NCBI RefSeq assembly: GCF_021513275.1
Contig: NZ_CP090978.1
Coordinates: 6,257,001-6,321,000 of the forward strand
Reading direction: 5' to 3'
Source of the DNA: Paenibacillus hexagrammi
GTDB lineage: Bacteria; Bacillota; Bacilli; Paenibacillales; NBRC-103111
Length of the DNA stretch: 64,000 nt
Part shown: positions 8,554-17,464 of the stretch, one piece after another
How the letters are laid out: the number at the start of each line of letters is the position of its first letter
Position numbering within the stretch: position 1 is the stretch's first letter
Notes under the pieces: generated by a model
What the model saw: only the letters and a program-made list of their open reading frames with translations
Databases searched by the model: none
Told to the model about the DNA's origin: nothing
Translations under genes and position numbers: made by a program

Positions 8554-9474
8554 TTACTCTGCATGAACCCACACGTACTTGTCTTCAGGCAGCTCAGCAC
8601 TTTGCTCCATAAGCTGGAACATGAGTCTGCATGCTACGGATGCCTTATTCTGTGCAAACGAAACTAAACCCGCGCCTGCCGGGACGATCTGAGGGCAATC
8701 TGCCACCGCAATGACACATAGATCGGATGCAGCTGCATACTTGGCAGTCACAGCCCCAAGGAACTCCCCTATCACAATCACCTTATGCTGCTTCCGGCTG
8801 CGCAAAAAAAGCTCCAATTCTCGCTCCTGCTGCATCACGAGGATATCCCGGTCCTGAAGGCCGGAATGCCGCCTGATAGAACGGCCGAGCTCTACGTTAT
8901 TGCAAGCCTCCATCACCAGACAGCGCGCCACCTCTTCTCCCACCTGCGCCGCCGCTTCACGTAAAGCACCTTCCAGATCGGCGTTTACTTTATAAAAAAG
9001 CGGATCGTCGATCAGGCTGTCGATCACAATCAGCGGAACACCCGAGGGGAATCTGCTGGAGATCGTATGAAAGCTCATCTGCTTCACATCAATGAGGAAC
9101 ACGCCGTCGAGCTTTCGCTCGGCAATAATATCGAGCTTGGGAGCAGCCGGATCCAGACTAGAGACAATGACGTGATACCCTTGTCCGGTCAGCTCCTGCT
9201 CCATCTGATTGACCAGCGATGCATACGTCAGCTGCCTCGATAGGCTCTCGTGCTCAAGACGGTTGATCAAGATGCCGATCAGACCTGTTTTCTGCTTGAC
9301 GAGGGATCGCGCGGCGAGATTGGGAATGTAGCCCAGCTGATTGGCGATATCTTGTATGCGGCATACGGTTTCCGCAGGGATCGTCTGATTCGGCGTCTTG
9401 TTCAGCACATAGCTGACTGTCGCAATCGACACGCCTGCAGCTTTTGCAATGTCTTTTAAAGTCGGTTTTTTCAT
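8554..9474 (-). CDS. LacI-family transcriptional regulator
   Basis: A 306-residue repressor. The N-terminal helix-turn-helix MKKPTLKDIAKAAGVSIATV, followed by SYVLN and the hinge sequence NLAARSLVKQKTGLIG, is classic LacI; residues about 60-300 form the periplasmic-binding-protein-like effector domain, somewhat divergent. Start ATG 9474 has GAGGAG ten bases upstream; an upstream in-frame codon has no SD. The gene lies directly upstream of the MFS gene on the same strand, separated by a palindromic repeat, and both have a CTTAA..CG..TTAAG-type operator, suggesting autoregulation and control of the transporter. The effector is unknown but is probably a sugar or a related small molecule. Confidence 0.9.
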   Translation of the reverse strand: MKKPTLKDIAKAAGVSIATVSYVLNKTPNQTIPAETVCRIQDIANQLGYIPNLAARSLVKQKTGLIGILINRLEHESLSRQLTYASLVNQMEQELTGQGYHVIVSSLDPAAPKLDIIAERKLDGVFLIDVKQMSFHTISSRFPSGVPLIVIDSLIDDPLFYKVNADLEGALREAAAQVGEEVARCLVMEACNNVELGRSIRRHSGLQDRDILVMQQERELELFLRSRKQHKVIVIGEFLGAVTAKYAAASDLCVIAVADCPQIVPAGAGLVSFAQNKASVACRLMFQLMEQSAELPEDKYVWVHAE

Positions 9475-9499
9475 GGTACAATCGCTCCTCAAGCAACAA

Positions 9500-9513
9500 C
9501 TTAATCGTTTAAG
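9500..9513. promoter_or_regulatory. LacI-family operator in front of the lacI-type gene
   Basis: CTTAATCGTTTAAG is a 14-bp palindrome with one mismatch, 26 bp before the start codon. It closely matches TTAAACGTTTAA in the MFS promoter, as expected for an autoregulated repressor. Confidence 0.6.
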
Positions 9514-9719
9514 TGATTATCTCACAGAGAGGATTTATTTGTCTACAGCCCGCTGTCCTAATCGAGGGCAGGCGCCATGAGTCTGGTAAACCTGCTTGGC
9601 GACAAGATACGTCATAATGTGAACAACATACGCAATAAGATACATCATTTTCTATGATATAGTTGATAGGGCCAAGTTCCTCCAAACAAGACATTTTGAA
9701 GAACAGGAAGCGATTATTC

Positions 9720-10640
9720 TTGAAAAACAAACAACTGTATACCAACGCTAAATTTGTAGCCATTATTGCAGCTATATGTTGCTTTTTTTGGGGAAGCTCT
9801 TATCCCGCAATTAAGATTGGACTGGTCTTATTTGACATTTCACCGGATGACATTCCATCCAAGTTCGTATTTGCCGGTTACCGATTTGCCATTGCCGGAA
9901 TTGCATTATTGCTTGTCGCACGGGCCTACGGCATCAAAGTTTTTTCACTTTCCTTACAAAGCTTTAGACAGCTGAGCATCCTTGGTGTAATTCAGACCAC
10001 CATCCATTACGCGATCTTCTATATAGGTGTATCAAACACAAGTGGCACGAAAGGTTCGATTATGAATGCCACGACCGCATTTTTTGGCGTCGTTTTGGCA
10101 CATTACGTTTATAAAAATGATAAGCTCAGCCGAGGGAAAGTCTTAGGCAGTATGATTGGTTTTCTTGGTGTCGTTATTGTTAATTTTAGTGCGGATTTGC
10201 TCAACTTTACGTTCCGTTTTACGGGAGAAGGGTTTGTGATTGTCGCTGCATTTATTTTTTCTGCTGTCGGGCTCTATGCCAAGAAGCTGACGAAAACGTT
10301 GGATGTTGTGTTAATCACCAGCTACAGCCTTTTAATAGGGGGCATTGCGCTTACGGTAATCGGCATCGCTTTTGGGGGTAAGGTCAACCATTTTACATGG
10401 GAGTCTTCATCGTTACTAATGTTTCTGGCTGTATCATCCTCTGCATCCTTCTATCTGTGGAACTGGCTTCTGAAATACAACAAGGTCGGACGTGTATCGG
10501 TCTATAATTTCCTGGTTCCTGTTTTCGGTGTCACACTTTCTTCTATCTTCTTGGGTGAGGCGATTTTGGAGATAAAGAACTTACTTGCACTCGTTCTTGT
10601 TTCTTTGGGAATATGGCTGGTTAATAAAGAAGATACATAA
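9720..10640 (+). CDS. EamA/DMT-family transporter
   Basis: About 306 residues with ten hydrophobic segments arranged as two EamA repeats. The first repeat includes ICCFFWGSSYPAIKIGL and ISPDDIPSKFVFAGYRFAIAGIALLL; the second ends with EAILEIKNLLALVLVSLGIWLVNKE. Such proteins export or import metabolites or amino acids, and specificity cannot be predicted. The start is uncertain: I prefer TTG 9720 (AGGAAG about nine bases upstream), since an in-frame TTG at 9663 lacks a good SD. The codon use is more AT-rich than in the neighbours, which could reflect horizontal transfer, though that is only an impression. Confidence 0.85.
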   Translation: MKNKQLYTNAKFVAIIAAICCFFWGSSYPAIKIGLVLFDISPDDIPSKFVFAGYRFAIAGIALLLVARAYGIKVFSLSLQSFRQLSILGVIQTTIHYAIFYIGVSNTSGTKGSIMNATTAFFGVVLAHYVYKNDKLSRGKVLGSMIGFLGVVIVNFSADLLNFTFRFTGEGFVIVAAFIFSAVGLYAKKLTKTLDVVLITSYSLLIGGIALTVIGIAFGGKVNHFTWESSSLLMFLAVSSSASFYLWNWLLKYNKVGRVSVYNFLVPVFGVTLSSIFLGEAILEIKNLLALVLVSLGIWLVNKEDT

Positions 10641-10737
10641 CTTATCGAAAAATCCCCGCACATTTGTTACACTATTAAGCATACATAATAATTAACGTGT
10701 AGATATCAAAAATATACCGTAGAGAGGTGAGGCGAAC

Positions 10738-11115
10738 GTGAGAGATCGGAAAAGCGGGTACGGACATTGCCCGAATGAAGATGGCTGTCCTGTGGAATTT
10801 ACGTTGGATGTTATCGGAGGTAAGTGGAAGGGCGTGCTTCTCTATCATTTGATCGATGGTCCGAAGCGGTTTAATGAATTTCGCCGGATTTGTCCGACGA
10901 TTACACAGCGCATGCTGACGCTTCAGCTGCGCGAGCTGGAGACCGATGGCATCGTGCACCGTGAAGTTTATCAGCAGGTTCCGCCCAAGGTAGAATACTC
11001 CCTCACAACTTTTGGCCGCACGTTGGAGCCTATCATTCTGAGCATTAGGAGCTGGGGCGAGACCTACAAAAGCTACCTGCGTGAACAGAGGGAATTAGAA
11101 AACAACGGGTCTTAG
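10738..11115 (+). CDS. HxlR-family winged-helix regulator
   Basis: A 125-residue DNA-binding protein. It shows the HxlR pattern of an N-terminal Cys pair region (YGHCPNEDGCPVEFTLDVIGGKWKG) and then LIDGPKRFNEFRRICPTITQRMLTLQLRELETDGIVHR and a C-terminal YSLTTFGRTLEPII. The Cys residues suggest possible thiol or redox sensing, as seen in some HxlR members. GTG start at 10738 follows GAGAGGTGAGG. It lies in a group of small plus-strand genes, and its target is not evident; the preceding EamA transporter is a candidate. Confidence 0.9.
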   Translation: MRDRKSGYGHCPNEDGCPVEFTLDVIGGKWKGVLLYHLIDGPKRFNEFRRICPTITQRMLTLQLRELETDGIVHREVYQQVPPKVEYSLTTFGRTLEPIILSIRSWGETYKSYLREQRELENNGS

Positions 11116-11185
11116 CAGCAGTGAATGGATAATTATAGCTTGGGTAACATAACCATGAAGTCTAGGAGGAAAGGTGTAGATCCGA

Positions 11186-11677
11186 ATGACGGCTAGCATG
11201 GTGATGTGGTCAGGTTTGGTGATTCCGTGGCTGTCCTTGTTTTTCCTTAGAAGCGGAGCTATTCGCAGATATATCGCGGTTGCTTTATTTGTTACTGTCA
11301 TCAACACGATTATTAGTCAATTGGCCTGGCATTATCATTGGTGGACCATTGAGAAACCGATATTTACTTGGTCAAAAATCATAGATGTTCCTCTCGTGTA
11401 CAGCATTTTCCCGGTAGGTACGATGTGGTTGTTTGCCTATACGTATCGCAGATTTATCCGCTATCTGATTGCCAATCTCCTTGTAGATGCAGGATTTGCA
11501 TTCGGGATTAGCCGATGGCTGGATCACTTAGGGCTCATCAAGACGGGATCAATGGCCCACTGGCAGGTGTATATGCTGATGGTTGGGTCGTCTGTAATTA
11601 TCTACTTGTTTCAAATGTGGGTCGAGGGCGAGGATGTTGAGGTCCACATCGGGACGATTAACCGGATAAAAACCTGA
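11186..11677 (+). CDS. Small multi-pass membrane protein, possibly CBO0543-like
   Basis: A 163-residue protein with about four to five hydrophobic stretches (near residues 6-20, 30-48, 68-88, 92-110, 130-150) and many Trp/Tyr residues (LAWHYHWWTIEKPIFTW, WLDHLGLI). The pattern resembles the CBO0543 family of small Bacillales membrane proteins of unknown function, from memory. AGGAGG lies about 16 bases before the ATG, unusually far; no better start is available because the nearer GTG runs straight into a stop. No function is assigned. Confidence 0.65.
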   Translation: MTASMVMWSGLVIPWLSLFFLRSGAIRRYIAVALFVTVINTIISQLAWHYHWWTIEKPIFTWSKIIDVPLVYSIFPVGTMWLFAYTYRRFIRYLIANLLVDAGFAFGISRWLDHLGLIKTGSMAHWQVYMLMVGSSVIIYLFQMWVEGEDVEVHIGTINRIKT

Positions 11678-11747
11678 GACCGCGGGGCATCCGGCGCCAT
11701 TCTGCATGATATACTAGGTGATAGCAAGCGGAATGGGAGGAGATACG

Positions 11748-12125
11748 ATGGGATTGTTTGACGGGCTGATGGGGAACGCGTCCGAGCTAAGTTTGGCCGA
11801 CGTCCAAAAGGAATTCGCCCATGTGTTATCGCGGACGGAATCGGTGGAAAAAGCGTACAAATTGATTCGCGACTTGTTTATTTTTACGAATAAACGATTG
11901 ATTCTGGTTGATAAACAGGGGTTATCCGGTAGAAAAATGGAAATGCATTCGATCCCGTACAAGAGCATCACGCATTTTAGCATCGAGACGGCGGGAACGT
12001 TTGACCTGGATGCAGAGATGAAAATCTGGATCAGCGGCACGCATGCCCCTATCGAGAAGAAATTCAACAAGAGTCTGAATATCTACGAGCTGCAGAGCGT
12101 ATTGGCTGAGTATGTATTGAAATAG
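11748..12125 (+). CDS. PH-domain (bPH) protein
   Basis: A 125-residue cytoplasmic protein starting MGLFDGLMGNASELSL, with GGGAGGAG five bases before the ATG. It contains the bacterial pleckstrin-homology signature: LIRDLFIFTNKRLILVDKQGLSGRKMEMHSIPYKSITHFSIETAGTFD in order, followed by a strand DAEMKIWISG. This family is widespread in Bacillales and mostly uncharacterised. It is followed by a bidirectional terminator and a convergent gene. Confidence 0.85.
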   Translation: MGLFDGLMGNASELSLADVQKEFAHVLSRTESVEKAYKLIRDLFIFTNKRLILVDKQGLSGRKMEMHSIPYKSITHFSIETAGTFDLDAEMKIWISGTHAPIEKKFNKSLNIYELQSVLAEYVLK

Positions 12126-12142
12126 AAAGCTGCTAAAACAGG

Positions 12143-12203
12143 AAACAACCACCGCGGAGGGAAATCGCACATGATCAAGTGTGGCCCGTAACGGTGGTTG
12201 TTT
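12143..12203. terminator. Convergent bidirectional terminator
   Basis: AAACAACCACCG (12143-12154) pairs with CGGTGGTTGTTT (12192-12203) around a long loop, between the PH-domain gene and the convergent PepSY-type gene. Confidence 0.6.
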
Positions 12204-12208
12204 ATGTA

Positions 12209-12706
12209 TTAGGCTGTAGCCCCCGCTGCCCGGCGTTTGCGCTGCTGCACGCGCTGAGCCCGAAGCGTTTTGATCGATAACGTAATGCCCGTCACAGTGA
12301 GGACAATCATGCCGATCGCTGTCAGATCGATGAGCCAGGAGACGTCCGTTTGCCCGATTTTGCCTTCATGGAGTCCCTTCACGATTCCGATGATGCCCCC
12401 TGCTTGTCCGGGTCCCTCTCCCCCTTGGAAGGAAGGTCTCCCTTGCTCGGAGGCCATGCTTGGCGCACTCTGTCCGCTTGATGCTGCAGCTGAAGGGTCA
12501 GCGGCTGCCCCGGTAGTTCCGGAACTTTCCTCTCCCATTGCAGGCTGCTGCGTCATGTTCTGTGTCGTCGCTTGAGGAGGTCTCATCTCATCCCCTCCCC
12601 CAAGAAGCCATTTCTCTGTTAAGAGGAGGCCTGTGATGGATTGAATCAGAATAAATACCGAGCAAATTAAGCCGATCCATAAGTGTAACTGCCTTGTTTT
12701 TTTCAT
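12209..12706 (-). CDS. PepSY-associated TM-helix membrane protein
   Basis: A 165-residue protein with a first TM helix at about residues 6-28 (LHLWIGLICSVFILIQSITGLLL, a typical PepSY_TM start), a Pro/Ala/Ser/Gly-rich extracytoplasmic linker of about 70 residues, then LHEGKIGQTDVSWLIDLTAIGMIVLTVTGI, a second TM and a basic Arg/Lys tail. It resembles short members of the PepSY-associated family, often linked to iron or flavin reductase-like membrane proteins, but with no redox motif visible. ATG 12706 has AAGGA eight bases upstream. Function unknown. Confidence 0.75.
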   Translation of the reverse strand: MKKTRQLHLWIGLICSVFILIQSITGLLLTEKWLLGGGDEMRPPQATTQNMTQQPAMGEESSGTTGAAADPSAAASSGQSAPSMASEQGRPSFQGGEGPGQAGGIIGIVKGLHEGKIGQTDVSWLIDLTAIGMIVLTVTGITLSIKTLRAQRVQQRKRRAAGATA

Positions 12707-13153
12707 CGTAAACATCCTTTTCTTATTTGATTGATAAAGCAAGTATAATTACGGCTTCTGAAGGCACCCTGAGCGGACGCTGAGCAATTGCTGAATATTG
12801 GAAATGCCCGCATCACATAAATTTTGAGATCCATGGAATAAATGCCATAACCATGCATATACTGATATCAAGTAAGTCCTCATTCGAGGAATCGCCGTCA
12901 CATGATCACAGTGCTGCATGTATAAATGGACTCTACTATGGACAAGCTTGCATCGTAAGGCTTTGGAACGTGCTGTAATAAATGCCATTTGCCTTTCTTA
13001 TCCGGTCGTGGTATGATGAATTCAATTGAGTGTAAATGGATTCACATATTGCAAAGGGTTAACATTTGTAAGATGGAACCTTTTCCAATGTGTGAATTTT
13101 TTTCTCTTCGAGAATAAAATAACATGTTAATTTAATTTGTTGGAGGTATTCCC
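12707..13153 (+). other. Intergenic region with cold-shock gene leader
   Basis: No convincing gene is seen here. The last 150 bases before the csp gene are AT-rich and probably form its 5' untranslated leader, which in cold-shock genes often folds into a temperature-sensitive structure; I could not fold it. Confidence 0.4.
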
Positions 13154-13354
13154 ATGCAAACAGGTACAGTAAAATGGTTTAACGCAGAAAAAGGTTTCGG
13201 CTTCATCGAGGTTGAAGGCGGAAATGACGTATTCGTACATTTCAGCGCAATCCAAGGCGACGGCTTCAAAACTTTGGACGAAGGCCAACGCGTTGAGTTC
13301 AACGTTGTTCAAGGCAACCGCGGACCACAAGCTGAGAACGTTGTAAAGCTGTAA
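13154..13354 (+). CDS. Cold-shock protein (CspA/CspB family)
   Basis: A 66-residue cold-shock domain protein. It begins [23 protein letters not shown]1 is KGFGFIEV (about residues 13-20) and RNP2 is VFVHF (26-30). These bind single-stranded RNA/DNA as RNA chaperones. GGAGG is seven bases before the ATG. A strong intrinsic terminator follows. A YdjO-type cold-inducible gene lies just downstream, a Bacillales-typical association by theme. Confidence 0.97.
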   Translation: MQTGTVKWFNAEKGFGFIEVEGGNDVFVHFSAIQGDGFKTLDEGQRVEFNVVQGNRGPQAENVVKL

Positions 13355-13367
13355 TTTGATTGTCAAA

Positions 13368-13399
13368 ACTGCCCTTAACACCGTGTAAGGGCAGTTTTT
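13368..13399 (+). terminator. Intrinsic terminator after csp
   Basis: ACTGCCCTTA and TAAGGGCAGT form a perfect stem with an 8-base loop followed by TTTTC. Confidence 0.9.
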
Positions 13400-13462
13400 C
13401 GTATTGCAAAAAATCGGTATGCGCCCTTATGTAGAGGCATACTGTTAGGGAGGCTTGGTAGC

Positions 13463-13690
13463 ATGTATTCCAGGAAAAAACCAATGGAAGAGGTCCCAGT
13501 TGAAAATACTCCGATCTGGTCTTGTACCGAAGATAGCTGTAAAGGCTGGATTCGGGATAACTTTGCATTTGAGTCGATACCGACCTGCCCATTATGCAGT
13601 TCTGCGATGGTTCGCAGTGAGAAACTGCTGCCTGTATTAACCAATACCAGCACCTACCAGAAGCCGGTCAAGAAAGGTGCTTCCATATAA
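13463..13690 (+). CDS. YdjO-like cold-inducible small zinc-ribbon protein
   Basis: A 75-residue protein resembling the Bacillus YdjO family. It has a CX4C pair (Cys21, Cys26 in WSCTEDSCKGW) and a CX2C pair (Cys42, Cys45 in TCPLCSS), as in a small zinc ribbon, and the conserved segment IRDNFA. GGGAGG lies nine bases before ATG 13463. Function is not known beyond cold induction of the Bacillus homologue. It directly follows the csp terminator and has its own leader. Confidence 0.88.
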   Translation: MYSRKKPMEEVPVENTPIWSCTEDSCKGWIRDNFAFESIPTCPLCSSAMVRSEKLLPVLTNTSTYQKPVKKGASI

Positions 13691-13754
13691 AACATCCATA
13701 GCTGTTGCCGATAACCCGGTAGATACGCGTGGATCTTTCATAGTAAAACAAATC

Positions 13755-13791
13755 AGCCCTGCGGAACGCATCAAAAGCGTTCTGCGGGGCT
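13755..13791. terminator. Hairpin terminator between ydjO-like gene and a convergent gene
   Basis: AGCCCTGCGGAACGC pairs with GCGTTCTGCGGGGCT, with two wobble or mismatched positions and a 7-base loop. There is little T-run on either side, so strength is unclear. Confidence 0.55.
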
Positions 13792-13816
13792 ATTTACATG
13801 AAGAGGTCTAATTCGA

Positions 13817-14356
13817 CTAGTTGAGCTCTTTCATGAGATTTCCGTCTTTGTCATAATAGGTGTAATCTCGAAATTCATAGTGATGATCTTCAGATTCGGG
13901 GAAATCGATCCAAGCAACAGCCGCCTTATGAGGAATAACATGTTGCTCTAATTTCTGTCCATTTATACGAACTTGTATCTTTGCAATTTCATTTTCGGGA
14001 CTGGCGACAAGCATAAACATGGGAAGATGGTCGGGAATAAAATAGCTAAATGTTTCGTTATTCCTTACTTGTATAAAACTCCAATCAAAATCACCATCAC
14101 TATTTTTTCTGAATTGGATGCAGCCTGGACGATGGTTAGATAGAAAACCTACTACCCTTTGATCATCGAAATCCCTGACTTCCAAAATTTCTATTGCAGC
14201 ATCTTCATAACCATGAATAGCATGTATGACTTTTACAATGGAATCTTGATCATTTCCGTACAAATGTGTACTTTTGTTCCTATACCAAGCCAGGCAACCG
14301 ATAAGCAGTACCAACATGGCAAGTGTAATAACAAGGAATGTTCTCTTTTTCAACAA
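13817..14356 (-). CDS. Hypothetical secreted or membrane-anchored protein
   Basis: A 179-residue protein I do not recognise. The start is TTG 14356 (SD AAGGAGG seven bases upstream). Residues 4-24 (KRTFLVITLAMLVLLIGCLAW) form a signal anchor, and the rest is a soluble domain of mixed strand/helix character with DFDWSFIQVRNNETFSYF and ending DYTYYDKDGNLMKELN. It may be a surface domain; no catalytic motif is visible. It is monocistronic, converging with the ydjO-like gene. Confidence 0.75.
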   Translation of the reverse strand: MLKKRTFLVITLAMLVLLIGCLAWYRNKSTHLYGNDQDSIVKVIHAIHGYEDAAIEILEVRDFDDQRVVGFLSNHRPGCIQFRKNSDGDFDWSFIQVRNNETFSYFIPDHLPMFMLVASPENEIAKIQVRINGQKLEQHVIPHKAAVAWIDFPESEDHHYEFRDYTYYDKDGNLMKELN

Positions 14357-14566
14357 TCTACCTCCTTGTGGGATTCATCTGCGCTCAATTCGTATTCTTT
14401 TCGTTGGCATAATATCATCGAAAAAGTAAACGCAGTAAAGCTTGTATAAGTTTCACCTTTATGTCTCGTTGGGAATGGTTCTACCTCTTGCTGCATGCCA
14501 CCTACCCTGCACATTCTATGGTATCATGATAAAAAGCATAACGCGTAAGGAGGTCAATCGTACGCT

Positions 14567-16039
14567 ATGAAACCCCGTAAAAATTGGAATTGGCTGCTGA
14601 TGGGCAGTGCTTTTATCCTCGCAGCAGGTGTCGTAGTTGGACTTGGAGGGAAGCTGCGGTTGGACTTCTTCCATGTCTCAGATAAGGAATCAGCAGCAAT
14701 GGAATCTCCTGCATCAGTACCAGCAGCTCCTGGAGCTTCTAACGAGGCAGTCAAGCTTCCGGCTAGGGAGGCGGTGCAATTTCGGATGACGGATCTCAAT
14801 CACGGTTGGATCGAATATTCGGATGGGACGATGGTGACGGATGATGGCGGCGCAACATGGCGGAATACGGGGCAGAGTGTGCCGGCAGCAGCAGCGCTCT
14901 CTCCGGACGGGCAATCAAAGCAGTGGAGCGTGTCAGAGCTGATCGAGCTGCAAAATAGCGGAGGCACGCTGCCGAGCCCGAAGCAAGCGACGATCGGTTC
15001 GACCCTAGTTCCCGTGAAGCAGTCACAGTTCCTGACGAAGCTGATCGGATGGGCGCTGCCGGCCAGTCAGCCGGGAGCTCACGCGGAAGCAGATGAATCC
15101 CATCATCCGCTTCTTGTTACGATAGACGGCGGGTTAACTTGGCAGGATGTGCAGGATCAAGCTGTGCAGCAAGCTTTTGCCGCGGAGACGGAGCAGCTGA
15201 AGAAGCTTAGGGAGGAAGCGGAGCGGTTCCCCGATAAAGAGACAGCTCGTCAGGTGCTGGGATCCAACGTTTCTGCATGGAGGCTATTCCCGGAGAGTGC
15301 CTCGCGCGGAGATGTCGTCTTAGTGAGACACAACGGACCGGGCACCGTAAAATGGTTGGGCAAATCCTACACACTGGAGCCCTTCGGAGCAGGCTACTAC
15401 ACGTACCTCCCCATCACAATGCAGACCAAGCCCGGTGCGTACCCCATTGGTGATCAGACCTTAACGATTAAGGCCAAGGAGTTCGAAACCCAGTATCTGA
15501 AGGTGACGGAGCAGCTGGAAAGTATGAGGCAGGATACGCAGAGGATCAATGCCGATCAGAAAAAAATCGATGCAGCTCGCAGCAAATCTGCGGAGACCTT
15601 TTTGTTCTCATCGGATTTTATCCAGCCGATCGAAGGCATTCTGACAACCCCATACGGCTACACCCGTTATGTGAACGATAAATTTGACAGCGCGCATATG
15701 GCGGTTGATCTTGCGGCTGACGAAGGCACGCCTGTGAAGGCAACGAACGACGGGATCGTAGCATTGGCGGATAACCTTTATTTAACCGGCAATTCCGTTT
15801 ACATCGACCATGGGATGGGGTTATTTTCTCAATATGCGCATATGTCTGAGCTGAGGGTGAAAACCGGAGATAAGGTCAAACGAGGCGATATCATCGGGCT
15901 TGTCGGGACGACGGGATTTTCTACCGGACCTCATCTGCACTTTACGTTTTGGGCGCATAATGTACAGGCCAATCCGAACCTCTTTTTCAATTCCAACCCG
16001 TTTCATTGGGTAAAAGGGGAATCGGCAAGCAAGCCCTGA
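14567..16039 (+). CDS. M23 (LytM-type) peptidoglycan metallopeptidase with large N-terminal domain
   Basis: A 490-residue secreted or membrane-anchored cell-wall hydrolase. Residues about 8-25 are hydrophobic (signal anchor). The N-terminal ~330 residues include WSVSELIELQ and LLVTIDGGLTWQDVQ, with strand-rich repeats that look like a sialidase/beta-propeller-type blade. A helical segment (about residues 305-345, EQLESMRQDTQRINADQKKID) joins to the catalytic domain, which has H377MAVD381 and GPH456LH458F, the zinc ligands of M23. GGAGG precedes ATG 14567. The usual Gly in HxGxD is Ala here. It likely cleaves peptide cross-links during cell-wall turnover. Confidence 0.88.
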   Translation: MKPRKNWNWLLMGSAFILAAGVVVGLGGKLRLDFFHVSDKESAAMESPASVPAAPGASNEAVKLPAREAVQFRMTDLNHGWIEYSDGTMVTDDGGATWRNTGQSVPAAAALSPDGQSKQWSVSELIELQNSGGTLPSPKQATIGSTLVPVKQSQFLTKLIGWALPASQPGAHAEADESHHPLLVTIDGGLTWQDVQDQAVQQAFAAETEQLKKLREEAERFPDKETARQVLGSNVSAWRLFPESASRGDVVLVRHNGPGTVKWLGKSYTLEPFGAGYYTYLPITMQTKPGAYPIGDQTLTIKAKEFETQYLKVTEQLESMRQDTQRINADQKKIDAARSKSAETFLFSSDFIQPIEGILTTPYGYTRYVNDKFDSAHMAVDLAADEGTPVKATNDGIVALADNLYLTGNSVYIDHGMGLFSQYAHMSELRVKTGDKVKRGDIIGLVGTTGFSTGPHLHFTFWAHNVQANPNLFFNSNPFHWVKGESASKP

Positions 16040-16045
16040 ATCGGC

Positions 16046-16088
16046 AAAAAGCCAAGACAGAGCGCTTTCGACTCTTTCTTGGCTTTTG
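16046..16088 (+). terminator. Intrinsic terminator after the M23 gene
   Basis: AAAAGCCAAGA (16047-16057) pairs with TCTTGGCTTTT (16077-16087); a T-rich tract follows. Confidence 0.85.
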
Positions 16089-16229
16089 TCTTTCCTTGTG
16101 TCTATCCTGAAATAACGGGTCTATATGAAGTGGAGGGCAGTTATGGAAGCCACGAATTTGGTACGCCAAATTGAGGGCCTTCATTGAATGTTCAACATCT
16201 GATGGTGCTGCGTTTAGCGGCATGGGTGG

Positions 16230-17294
16230 CTATAATCGGAGCTGCAATCTCTGGATGGTGTCTTTGTCACAAATGACAAACAGGCGCGCATCTTCAGGTA
16301 TGAAATGGTCGAGCCTTCGATTGATGTTCAACTGATCGCCGTCGGAAATGAGCGTCGCCCCTTCCTGCAGAAGGGCGGTGAAGGCATCACGGTAAGTAAC
16401 CCAACCGCTTCTGCGCTCCACCTCATATAGATTATCCCCGTATTCCCGGGTCAACAGCTGAGAAATAATGCGTGAGGAGCCTGGATGGAACGCAGAGCGG
16501 ACGGCAAGCTGAGAGATGGTTTCTGAGCCGAGGATAAACTCGTCGACTTTGATATGGATAAAATTTTGCATATTACTGCGGTCCTTAATTTCAACTACGG
16601 TATGTACATGATTGTAATTTCGTTCAATGGTGGTAGCGACGAGAAGTGTTTTTCCGTCTACGAACGAAGTGTCCCGGAGCAAGGCATCATCCTGAGTGGT
16701 CTCCTTGGCGAAAATAAAAACCGCTCGCGCTTTGGTCATATTCGCTTGCTCCAGCGTTTCAAGCTCTGTGGGAATCCCCTGCACATAGTGAACTCGGTTG
16801 TGCACGATGGGTGTCCGGTCCATGGTATCGATCAGGACAATGTCCATGTCGGGGTCCGAGCGCAGTACCTCCTGGATCGCCAGCTCCGTGTTTTTACTCC
16901 AATCGACCATGACAAAATGCTGCTCACCTTGGTACTTCAGCTTGCCCTCCTCCTCTCTTCTGCGAAATTGAAAAACAGAATCCGCGATTTTGCTGATGGT
17001 AACCGAAATGATACCAATGCCAAACACATAGAGGAACATGCCCAAGCATTTGCCGGGGACCGTCTTTGGTGTGAAATCGCCGTAACCGGTTGTGGTTACC
17101 GTGGTCATCACCCACCACAGCCCGTTGAACAGACTGCCAAAATTATTCGGCTCCAGCAGGTAAGCGGCGATCGAGCTGACGATAATGAGCACCGCTGCCG
17201 TTCCGAATACGAATTTATTGTTCATTCGCAGCAGCCGCAGCAGCATATGCGTAAAAAAATCAATCGAACCGCTCCTCCTGCTTGTTGTATTCAC
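16230..17294 (-). CDS. Two-TM potassium channel with a TrkA-N/RCK-type domain
   Basis: A 354-residue channel. The pore filter TTVTTTGYGDF (about residues 64-74) lies between two membrane helices, followed by a cytoplasmic nucleotide-binding-type domain (HFVMVDWSKNTELAIQEVL) that lacks the Gly-rich GxGxxG loop of true NAD-binding RCKs. This resembles the Bacillus YugO channel, which carries out K+ efflux during electrical signalling in biofilms; the link is by family. The start is uncertain: GTG 17294 has no clear SD, whereas AGGAGGAG occurs inside the early coding sequence, so a start near the ATG at 17246 is possible. A short open frame (ATG 17304 on this strand) covers the same region. Confidence 0.85.
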   Translation of the reverse strand: MNTTSRRSGSIDFFTHMLLRLLRMNNKFVFGTAAVLIIVSSIAAYLLEPNNFGSLFNGLWWVMTTVTTTGYGDFTPKTVPGKCLGMFLYVFGIGIISVTISKIADSVFQFRRREEEGKLKYQGEQHFVMVDWSKNTELAIQEVLRSDPDMDIVLIDTMDRTPIVHNRVHYVQGIPTELETLEQANMTKARAVFIFAKETTQDDALLRDTSFVDGKTLLVATTIERNYNHVHTVVEIKDRSNMQNFIHIKVDEFILGSETISQLAVRSAFHPGSSRIISQLLTREYGDNLYEVERRSGWVTYRDAFTALLQEGATLISDGDQLNINRRLDHFIPEDARLFVICDKDTIQRLQLRL

Positions 17295-17464
17295 TCATTT
17301 GGTAATATACACGTTTGGGGGTTTGCTATGCATAGGGGCGGTGATGAGTCTCCATTCTTCTCTATGGATACGCTAGATCAAACGTGAGGGGCTGTCATGA
17401 CAGTAAAATGCTCCCCTTAGGGTAGCCCGTTAAATAACTGTAAGGGCAACAGACGCTAAAAATA

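Noticed and set aside
12749-12988. Small minus-strand open frame upstream of csp
   Set aside because: No SD, no recognisable domain, and composition not typical of a real protein.
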